DNA of 21,535 nt from Hydnum rufescens UP504 (lineage: Eukaryota > Basidiomycota > Agaricomycetes > Cantharellales > Hydnaceae). The stretch is from contig MU129312.1 in the NCBI GenBank assembly GCA_014904985.1, forward strand, positions 8,467 to 30,001, in the 5' to 3' direction. The notes under the pieces were generated by a model. That model ran no database searches. It was not told where the DNA came from and worked only from the letters and a program-made list of their open reading frames with translations. This document shows positions 10,795 to 19,013 of the stretch, one piece after another. The position numbers and the translations under genes were made by a program. Within the stretch, counting starts at the first letter, position 1, and each line of letters starts with the position of its first letter.

Positions 10795-11117
10795 GCCTCA
10801 AATTTTCTCCAACAGTCTTGAATTTTTTTCAGGCATCTAGAGTGGCATGGCAGCTCTCAGGGGATATAGTGTATTTTCCTCAATTCACAGTAGTTCAAGA
10901 GCTATGAAGGAAATAAAATTGGGGAAAACCTCAAATCTCAAATCTTTGAATTTTATTACGCAAAGGGTACAAGCACTTGCGGACGATCAAGGCGAGTCCG
11001 TCTCACTTGATAGCAAGCCAAACCGCCAGGAATTGGAGGAGTAATCGCCCAAATACTTTTTGATGCAAAATTTTGTGTTTTTCATCCGGCGCCTTCGGTT
11101 TTGCAAGTTGCAATAAA
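10795..11117 (-). repeat. Right arm of foldback element
   Basis: Inverted match to the left arm. It carries a plus-strand open frame at 10847-11044 (65 codons, starting MAALRGYS and ending QELEE) that mirrors the frame in the left arm. I do not recognise the product. It may be a captured gene fragment or the tail of a lost transposase. Confidence 0.85.
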
Positions 11118-11211
11118 GAATGGAGATACGATACTGCAAATCAACTTGGAGACCTACGAAAACCGGTGAAAATATTCCTTCCAGGGGATCGTACAACAGA
11201 CACCCCACGTA

Positions 11212-13567
11212 TCAGGCATTCGCATTCCGCATTGTGGGATCGATCCACGGAAGTCCCAGCACCTGGAATACTTCCTCTTCACTGTGCACGAACACCTGCT
11301 CTGAGTTGTGAACACGGGTTCTACCATCCAGGATCGGAAAATAAGCGAAGACCCAGGGAACGATCTGGATCGCATACTCACATTCCGCTACTATCAAACT
11401 TCATCCCTCTATGTGGCGGGTAATATCTAAGTGAGCCGCACCAGATCCGCCCCTATAAATGCCAACATACCGTTCCTGCTTCGCCCAAATCCGCAGATCT
11501 CGTTCAAACTGTGTTGACCCAGTCCTTCGCATGACAATAACCGTGAGCAAAAAAATGAAAGAGATGATATCCGACTAGGTCGAGGATACTCACCACCCTA
11601 CGACGGCGGTCCAATACACGTTCCAGGGCGCAAAAATGAGGTCCAGCCGTCGATGGACGCGCCCCTCTCCGTGGAATTTGAACACAGTCAACGCTGTATC
11701 CAACGTGTCTATCCCCTGCGAGCTGGGAAGAGGACAAGCTTGGTGCAGGGAAATCGACACACACAAGTAGGGCGAATTGTGCTTACGATGTAGATGACCT
11801 GGAGGAGAAGGGACTATGGTGTGACGTGAACGATGATAAAACTGGTGGTGCATCAATGGGCAAGATAAAATTGGCAATTTCAGATCATGGACGCACGCAT
11901 AACGTGAGTTACGAGCCCTGAGTGAACCAACAGAGAATTATTTTTCGTCATCTCAAGGTTAGACACGTAATGCCCACCTGCTTCTTGGAGACGAGTGACT
12001 AAAGCTTGACACATTCCTCGGTCTTGCTTCGGGTCGATACCCGGCCGAGAGAAAACAATATCTACGTCATTTGAATACTCCTTGCCCCTGCGATACCTAC
12101 GTTCGGGGGAAGCACGATGAGTACGAAGATGTCTTTCTGCCAAAAGCATAGGAGGATCTCCCCCACCCTCCACACACGGTATGCTGGAAACCCTCCTGAA
12201 TCGAATCCAAATGTTTGCAGATCGCTTCGACCATCTCCTCCACCTCCGTACGCGAAATCCTATACACATCCCCGTGGCCGACATAAGCGAAAATGACAGG
12301 AAATCAAATCGAAGAAAACGCTTGCTTCTGAGCTAAATCGTCGCGGAGAAGGAGGGCCTCCCTCGTGCCTGAAGGCTTTCCATTTTGCCCTTCCCATTCA
12401 TCATAATACCGCTCGAGATCTTCGAATGTCCGATACCCCTGATCGTATAGCCGACGTGCTGTGCTCGGTCCAATGCCGTATATGGAGCTGAACTGAGATA
12501 GAACACCGAAACGAGGACTATTGATCGCTCGTCCTGAGAATCGACGTTCAGAGGCGCCTTCAGTGAATGATGGATGGCATACTGGCTTCCTTAATCTCTC
12601 CATCCTTCAAAAACTCGTCAATCTAGACAATCTGGGTTCAGCTCCTTGAATTCGACGGACAGAAAACAGGCATATACCATTTTAAACAGTTTTGGCCCGA
12701 GGCCCGGAAGGTCAACCACTTCCTTAGATGACCGCACAACCCTGGGATAGGCTGTGCAACATTTGCACCACTTCAAATTTCCATAATGAGTATAGACGGA
12801 TCGCACCTTTTAGTACCTGTCAAGGATTCAGCTTAGTCCGATCCAGAATTGGTCTTGAGCTCACCGATATGCTTCTTGAGTAACTCAATTCACTCCTGGG
12901 ATCGCCTTCAAGGAACCGCCAACGCATTATAATTGCGAGGCGATCAACAAGCTCCTGGTTTAAGCATTTCAAAGGTGACAGCCTGTGAGTGGCAAAGCGA
13001 GCTTTGTACGATATGGTGGATTGGAAGCCAGTGGATGGTGGAAAGGATCGATCAGGATCACTGGGTATTAGGACAGGAGCAGTTGTGGCCGACGAGCTCC
13101 TCCTAGACAGCACATTGGGAGGAGGGGAAGAGGCGGGACGCAAAGATCGGATCGCAAAGTAGGGATCAAATGGCATTAACTCTTCCCTAGAGGCGGAATC
13201 TGTAAGCCACAAGGGTGTGACGACTTTCTTTACTCTCTGCTAGACGTCAATTGTGTGCGAGGCGAAGATTTGTGGGATGCCTTACAGCATGACCCGCATC
13301 AATATGCCTCTCCAATCTCTTCAGCACACTGATAGTGGTAATGATGATGTCTGCTTCGTCTATGGAACAATTTATGTCTGCGCCTAGAGACTCAGCTAGT
13401 CGATGAAGGCTTTCAACTTCGTCTGGAGGAATTTTGGCATGGATTACAAAGATACGGAAAGATGAGAAGATTTTCCTTCGCTTTTTCTGCAGTGGTGATG
13501 GTGATGATGAGGAAGAAGATGGTGTGCGCTCAAGTGTCACCGGATGTTGTCGTCGATACATCACCAT
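11212..13567 (-). CDS. Family X DNA polymerase (Pol mu/TdT/Pol4-like) with BRCT domain
   Basis: A template-dependent repair polymerase, probably nuclear and acting in gap filling during end joining. Fourteen exons: 13567-13286, 13236-12865, 12816-12807, 12751-12678, 12622-12583, 12533-12326, 12259-12167, 12096-11978, 11917-11897, 11841-11787, 11722-11594, 11524-11471, 11408-11382, 11320-11212. They total 1593 nt, or 530 codons plus TGA, with every junction in phase. Domains: BRCT at about residues 34-123; 8-kDa helix-hairpin-helix with SELSYSRSIS and DLPGLGPKL (about 200-245); second hairpin SIYGIGPSTARRLYD; palm YRRGKEYSNDVDIVF with Asp370 and Asp372; third catalytic Asp452 in RRLDLIF; GWTGS at 467-471; end LGLPWIDPTMRNANA. 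The Gly-Trp pair, in place of the Tyr-Phe of Pol beta/lambda, points to the Pol mu/TdT/Pol4 branch, which tolerates ribonucleotides. The start is the first Met before the BRCT domain; an earlier exon is not excluded. Confidence 0.9.
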
Positions 13568-13670
13568 ACAGCGGTGGATGCCGGAAGAGCGACTGAAAAA
13601 GCCTAGAACAACAAACTCTCACAGCTTGTCCACATCTCTCTACAACCAGTTTGTACATACTTGTTTGAAA
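13568..13670 (-). promoter_or_regulatory. Short gap likely holding the polymerase promoter
   Basis: Only 103 bp separate the end of NLR copy B from the polymerase start codon, and both genes read leftward. The gap should carry the polymerase promoter and the 3' end of copy B. I see no clear TATA box. The assignment rests on position alone. Confidence 0.3.
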
Positions 13671-14434
13671 CTATAGACAATGTTGAGTGTTGAGAAGTAC
13701 AACACGGCCATTGGTGCACCCAAATGCAACATGAGATTGAAGTGGTGAACCCACTGCTCCTGTCTTGCATGTATAAGAAGGAGGAATATAGCAGATACGT
13801 CTAATATGATTGCCTAGAAACTGCTGCTTGGTTATCCACCGACCGTGAAGAGACCAAATGGTCAAGCTAGAAGATGGGTCTGGTACAGTGGATGACTTCG
13901 AACCTAAGTGATGAGGAGGCTGTGAAGTCAAAGGCAATAGGAAGGTCCCTGTGATACTTTTCACAATTAAAGTTTGAGCATCAACAAATGTGATGTCACA
14001 AATCTCGTAAAGATTGTCTCTCAGGATTATGGATGTGTGTGATACAACATTCCACAACCGGACAGAGCCATCATACGAGGCTGACACCAGTTGTAAACCA
14101 TCTGGTGAAAATACAACATGTTGAACTGAGCAAGAATGGCCTGTTAGAACTGAAATAGGAGTGCCTGATATGGCATCCCACAGCCAAATGGAGGAGTCCC
14201 TATAGCCCATGGCCATTTGCAAACCATTTGGTGAAAATGCAATGGAGCCAACCCTGCCAGTATGGTGTCTTGGGATTGAAAGGGAGGAACCTGACATGGT
14301 ATCCCACAATTGCACAGATTCACCAGAGGCTGATACTAGTTTTGACCCATCTGGTGAAAATGCAAAGGAGGTAACATAACCAGGGGATTTTAAGATTGCA
14401 ATGGCTTTGCCTGATGTGGCATCCCACAGTTGAA
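13671..14434 (-). pseudogene. NLR copy B, 3' part: last WD40 repeats and C-terminus, cut off by LTR element
   Basis: A continuous frame from 14434 to the stop at 13671 with about four WD40 units (QLWDATSG, then FAFSPDGSKLVSAS, SIAFSPNGLQMAMG and VVFSPDGLQLVSAS). A divergent unit and a C-terminal segment follow (SSSLTIWSLHGRWITKQQF, then CTNGRVVLLNTQ). The part after the repeats is absent from copy A. Reading across the retrotransposon and removing one TTGAA copy, the frame from the other side runs ...GNSIQ straight into LWDATSG without loss, so this is the missing end of the gene at 19009-21535. Separated from its promoter by 4.6 kb, it is presumably not made as part of a full protein unless the element is spliced out. 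Confidence 0.88.
14430..14434. repeat. Target-site duplication TTGAA (left)
   Basis: TTGAA immediately precedes the left LTR (which begins TGTCACGAG) and recurs at 19009-19013 just after the right LTR. A 5-bp duplication is typical for LTR elements, and the flanking WD40 codons join perfectly once one copy is removed. Confidence 0.93.
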
Positions 14435-14707
14435 TGTCACGAGACTAGGTATATGACTCAGTCTCGTTATGGAGAACTTATATTCTATTAAGGAAAGTTT
14501 ACCTAGGTATATGACTAGGGAAGTAGAATGAGAATATGTAGGGAATGTATGGAGAAGCACGGCTCACCTCAGTCTCGTTATGGAGAACTGAGGAGAGTCG
14601 GATGTTACCGAGAAACTATACTATAGTCGCAGTGAGGGACAGAAAAAGGAATAGGGGTAAAATACTATTATTACGGGAAGGATGTTCCCGAAGTGAATTA
14701 CCGACCA
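14435..14707 (-). repeat. LTR (3' LTR of the element)
   Basis: 273 bp, starting TGTCACGAGACTAGG on the plus strand and ending CCGACCA, where the other LTR has CCGACA. Two motifs are duplicated inside it: CTAGGTATATGACT (about 14447 and 14503) and CAGTCTCGTTATGGAGAACT (about 14459 and 14570). It differs from the other LTR largely by short insertions or deletions in base runs. Confidence 0.93.
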
Positions 14708-14749
14708 CGGCCACTCAAAGGCTACGCATTCAGAAAAAACCTCATTCTG

Positions 14750-16200
14750 TCCTGTGAATTTGCGGAATTGTCGGCAGCAAGAGGTTTTTGGTTGAAATGT
14801 TCGCCTGCTTGTTTATCGGTAGGAGTACCTTCGAGAAGATTAATTCCATCCCTTCAAAGGCTCGCGAAAACAAAAAGTGATGGGGGCCGGACTCGAATGC
14901 TTCGTCCGCTCCGAGAACCTTCGGTTCTGCGCAAATGCCAATTGCCGACTTGATTTGTCGAGGAATGGTAGTCGGGAACTTATCCATTGGGGGCCCCAAT
15001 CGCTGAGGGAGGTTCCGGAACCAAGATTGCGGTCAACGTGCAACCGCTGTTTGCCGCTTATGACTTCTTGCTTCGGTCTAAATAAACGACACATGGACTG
15101 TTTGGCTGGAAAGTTTTCCAGCCAACGGGAGCCACCACCAAGACCGCCCACCAGGTTCCTGATTGAAAAACGGCAACTGCGGTCTCCTTGCCAAATCTTT
15201 GTTTTCAGTGAATTCCGTGGCAAGTAATGTCTGAAACTTGAAGCCGTCAAAAAAAGTTAGCTCGCCTGGCCGCGTCTTCAAACGTAACGGTAGATCCTTT
15301 TTCAGAAGCAGTTTTCAAATTGCTTCGGGTCCGGTGATGCATTTCGAATTTAAAGATTAAGGCCCAACAGCAAAAAGGGCAAGTTCGGTGGTACCGAATC
15401 AATTGCGTACATAAAAACCGAGCCAAGATCGGACTGGTAAAAATTGGGCATACAAGTCGGCAGGTACGTTTCCCCCCAATTATTCGAGGTTTTCATTTTA
15501 AAGCCATTGAGGTAAGTCGCCGGGTCGCGGCATCGCCATTACTGAAACGGGCTTCGGGGAGAATGGGTTTTTCTTCGGTTGTACGATTCCTTGTTTGGGA
15601 AATTGTATAATGGTGTCGATCCGGATTTTTTCCTGATCGATACCCGTAACCAATGCAAGGGGGTTCCTTTTTTCCATTATACCGCATGTTCAAAGGTTCG
15701 AGGAGGTCATCTTGTGCTGGTAGGAACCGAGGGTTTGGGGAAACGGCGGACATGGATTATTCATCAGAAACGTTGAGCCTTCCCCAAGTAATGGCGAAGG
15801 GTCCCGTCCTATTCACGCTTGAAATAAAAAAGACGCAATAAATTTTCCAGATTCTGTTTTTCTTCCCACCCGGACCTTACCAAATCATTTTCTCATCTTC
15901 CCAGTAATACCATTCGGCGCTTGTTTTAAGTCGCGTAAGAGTGCGCAGTAACTGGGCCAACATACCCCAAGGGCTTGGTGAGTGGGTGAAAAAAACCCAT
16001 TTGGGAGCTCCATATTAGGAATAAGTTTTCCTTGGAGTTACGGGTATGAGGAAAGGCTGACTTTACATCGGGAAAATGGGAACGAGTTTTCGAGTCGTGT
16101 TGGCAGGAAAGGAGGCGAGGGGAATTACTAGGAAAGAGGTTCCGGTCCTGTCGGGGCATATTTCTCGAAGAAAGTCCCACAAACCAGGGAAACTCGGGTT
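14750..16200 (-). pseudogene. Copia pol remnants: RT and RNase H pieces
   Basis: Two fragments are recognisable on the minus strand. One at about 16050-16070 reads DVKSAF, the conserved start of the Copia reverse transcriptase core. The other at about 14897-14941 reads AFAQNRRFSERTKH, matching the end of Copia RNase H (usually ALA.N...H.RTKHIDI). Between them only broken frames with no clear motif are visible, including the Tyr-x-Asp-Asp active site, which I did not find. The order matches a leftward-reading element. Many frame breaks make this a non-functional pol as written. Confidence 0.7.
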
Positions 16201-18029
16201 ATTAAAGCCTCTATAACAACGCCTCGATAAACCAGTGATTCCGCCACTAGGAGTTTTTCTCCGTTTAATTTTTGGAAATTACCCAACCGATTGGCCGGGG
16301 ACAAGTTTGTCATCTTGCGGTTTCTCTACCCCACTGAGGTTTTTTTATTCTTCGCCCAGGGGCATCCATTTCAAAGAGGCACGCCTCCATCCAATGGTTC
16401 CCGCCTTCAAGGCAACCCGCCAATGGCTTGTTTGTAAACCGGAAAGTTCATGTGCCATGGGCCAACTTTTAGGGGCCATGTTCATCCGGGGCCCAACTGG
16501 GAAACAGTGTTCTTGGTAGGACTTTGAGCTCTTTCGGGGCCATGAATTGGGACGGTTGTACCGAGTAAGGTGGAGTTCGGGTTTTTCATTCATTTCCCCA
16601 CCCGGCAAAAGGGTTTGATTACCTTGCGGTTTTTTCCTGATCGGAAACGAGAAGTAACGTTTTGTTAGGTAACGGAGTTGTGGACAGGGTTGGGGATTGT
16701 GGGAAGTCGGGTCGGAGGATTTAGTGCTGGGTGAGGTTCCTTACTTTATCCAGGAATCCATCTCTTGATCAATTTATTCCGGTTGGGCACGTTATTCTCC
16801 CTCGGACCCAAAAAGAATTCCCCCAAACTTCCAATTAAGTTGTTCTGTTTAACTCCCGTTTCCCTCAATCAAATATTTCACCAATCGCGAGATTCCCAAA
16901 AAGGAAAGGGTTTGGGGATGCGTTTAAAACTCGTAAGCTTCTTTAAGATTTCCGTTACCCCCCCAAAATAGTATTGCCATTTTCCATGCTGCGGCGCGGG
17001 CCCAAATTGTTCTCGGAAGTTTCGCAGAGATGGAAAACAGTTGGTTTGGCAACCCAAATACCACGGCCAGTAGGAAGAGTCGTAAAATTGATGTTCAAGT
17101 CGACTATTGGCAGATTTCCAAATGGGCGCGTGAAGATAAAGAGGATCCATTAAGCAAGTCCGTTATGGGAATCCGGAGGGTGTGGGGAACAATAACTGGA
17201 TACAACCACTCTTTTCTTTTCCAAGGCCATAGGGACCCCGAGGACTTGCAGGCGTTTAATATAGTTCCGTTCTCCAATTAGGGGGGGCAAAGGCCCCCTA
17301 AACAAAAACTTCATTTCTCTTTTGAGGGGGTTTTCGAGATGATCCACCGGTTTTGGCCGTGATTTGGGTTTGGAGCCCAAAAACCCAAAACGGCCCAATG
17401 TGGCGCACCAGAGAGTTGAAATCCGTTTTAGGGGTCGGGGGACGTGTAAGGACATTGGGGACCCACTCCAGAAAAATGGTTTTCTTTTCATTTACCGGGA
17501 CCAGCCAATTTCCACCATAATTACGACCCTTTCAACCCCCATGCTTTATTATAAAGCGGTGGGTCCAACCTAACCCAAGGAAACGGGCGTGGTGGAATGG
17601 GGATTTTTCCGGTAGGGTTTGTAAAAACCCAATTCACGGTTGGAGAAGAACATGTGCATTGATTTGCACCGGAATCCACAATCCACCACCCTTGGACCGA
17701 TACTGGGCCTTTAAAGTCGATTAGTGCAAATGTTATTCGGACATGTTCATCGTTCGGCTTTCACTTCCATTGTCATTTCGTCAATCCCACAACTCGCATA
17801 AAGGAGGCAATCGTTTCGGGAGTTCAGTCGTATTTGATTGTGGACGTCTCGGCTACTTTTTTGCTTTATCGTCGCGTTTATCGGTCTCGTTTCGGGAGGA
17901 CCCTGGGCCTCCATTCCACCAACCTTGGGAGTTAAATCTCTCAACAAGTTATGTCCAAGCCGTTGCAGTTGGTACACTTTCTTGTACTTTTTTACCGTCC
18001 TTCGCGTCCTTTCCACCATTAGATTTCAA
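16201..18029. other. Unresolved interior of the Copia element
   Basis: By position this should hold protease and integrase. I found no continuous frame on either strand and no zinc-knuckle, protease Asp-Ser-Gly or integrase signature I can defend. The sequence is dense in runs of two to six identical bases. It is best regarded as degenerate or poorly sequenced integrase-region DNA. Confidence 0.5.
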
Positions 18030-18738
18030 GCACGTTGCCCCGAAAAGCGCTCACCGGTTCTCGCCTACGTTGTTGTTCGGCAAGAATTAAGTTGTGACCT
18101 TATGTGAGCTGAGCTTGTCATCACCGGCTACTTCGATTGATGTTTGGAGAATTGGCGTATGAGGGTGGTAGTGAAAGGAGAATAGCGATGGCGGAGAATG
18201 TTGTCAGGAGGTCAAATCCGAGGTTTTTTGAGCTTGAGGGCACTTGCACGCAGTTCATTTATCTGCGTTTGCAAGTCCGAGTATCGTTAAATTGCTCTCG
18301 CCAAATTTTACTCATTAGATATGAGATGGCTTGTACACCGGTCCCTTCATAGCGCGTACAGAGGGCTTCCCAGATAGCCGCAGCATTGTCTAGGTGCATG
18401 ACACCGAGAAGCGGGTCATCTCCAGTGTAAGCGTAATTTGCTGTCGCGCTTCACGTTCCTGGTAATCCAGTCACCACGGTACACATCGCCAGTGCTGGGT
18501 TCAGTTTGTATATTGTCGCCAGTGACGTAATCAAGTAGCGACGCGCTTCGAGAATCTCTCTCACGCGATACTTCCACAGCATAAAATTTCCACCGTCATT
18601 AGCAAGCTTCGGGATTGATGCAAATAAGCGTCCGGTTGGATCCGCAGAAGTTGCCATAGTAGTAGATGGAGTAGGGAAGGGCAGATGAGGAACAGCAGTG
18701 GGCACGGCAGTACTAGAAGATGGGGTCGATGGGCCCAT
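18030..18738 (-). pseudogene. Copia Gag (UBN2-type), frameshifted
   Basis: It starts with ATG at 18738, four bases inside the LTR, giving MGPSTPSSSTAVPTAV and then FASIPKLANDGGNFMLWKYRV, a typical Copia Gag beginning. After the first frame ends (18451), the protein continues in other frames with ARQQITLTLE, LDNAAAIWEALCTRYEGTG, QAISYLMSKIW and AIAILLSLPPSYA (about 18440-18130), the core of the Gag/UBN2 family. Each change of frame looks like a one-base event. The family assignment rests on recalled motifs. Confidence 0.8.
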
Positions 18739-18742
18739 AACC
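18731..18742 (-). other. Possible primer-binding site
   Basis: Directly inside the 5' LTR the minus strand reads GGTTATGGGCCC, where a tRNA primer-binding site is expected. It overlaps the gag start codon. I could not match it to a particular tRNA, so this is a positional call only. Confidence 0.3.
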
Positions 18743-19008
18743 TGTCGCGAGACTAGGTATATGACTCAGTCTCGTTATGGAGAACTTATATTCTATTAAG
18801 AAAGTTTACCTAGGTATATGACTAGGGGAAGTAGAATGAGAATATGTAAGGGAATGTATGGAGAAGCACGCTCACCTCAGTCTCGTTATGAAACTGAGGA
18901 GAGTCGGATTGTTACCGAGAAACTATACTATAGTCGCAGTGAGGACAGAAAAGGAAATAGGGGTAATTACTATATACGGAAGATGTCCGCGAGTTTTGAT
19001 TACCGACA
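18743..19008 (-). repeat. LTR (5' LTR of the element)
   Basis: 266 bp, starting TGTCGCGAG and ending TACCGACA on the plus strand. On the coding strand it begins TGTCGG and ends CGACA. It should carry the element's promoter. Compared with the other LTR it lacks or gains single bases in several runs, and its second CAGTCTCGTTATG copy is shortened. Confidence 0.93.
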
Positions 19009-19013
19009 TTGAA
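19009..19013. repeat. Target-site duplication TTGAA (right)
   Basis: Second copy of the 5-bp duplication, directly after the LTR end CCGACA and before GGAATTGCCC, which continues the WD40 coding sequence of NLR copy B. Confidence 0.93.

Larger units (their letters stand above)
10130..11117. mobile_element. Foldback (long inverted-repeat) element, non-autonomous
   Basis: About 988 bp with inverted arms of roughly 320 bp and a centre of about 340 bp. The ends read TTTATTGCAACTTGC on the left and its complement on the right. The outer 250 bp of the arms are nearly identical, with about two or three mismatches in what I compared, and they diverge towards the centre. GAAT occurs just outside each end (10124-10127 and 11118-11121) and may be a target duplication, but the left copy is two bases off the arm boundary, so I am not sure. 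No transposase motif is visible in the centre. The right end lies 95 bp beyond the polymerase stop codon, so the element may fall in that transcript. Confidence 0.8.
14435..19008 (-). mobile_element. Copia-type LTR retrotransposon inserted in NLR copy B
   Basis: A 4574-bp element with LTRs in direct orientation (14435-14707 and 18743-19008), TG...CA ends and a 5-bp duplication. It reads leftward: the gag start is next to the right LTR and the RNase H remnant next to the left LTR. The order gag, then RT, then RNase H at the end, and the Gag sequence itself, fit Ty1/Copia. The coding part is badly broken, with no frame much longer than 130 codons. The interior from about 14750 to 18100 is unusually full of short homopolymer runs. 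The element is probably non-autonomous as written, although sequence error could contribute. Confidence 0.92.

Noticed and set aside
17743..18107. Plus-strand frames of about 90-115 codons in the Copia interior
   Set aside because: They lie antisense to the gag/protease part of a leftward-reading element and resemble no known protein.
14435..19008. Gypsy rather than Copia assignment
   Set aside because: The Gag is UBN2/Copia-like, and the RT and then RNase H pieces lie next to the 3' LTR with no integrase after them, as in Copia; still, the integrase itself was not seen.
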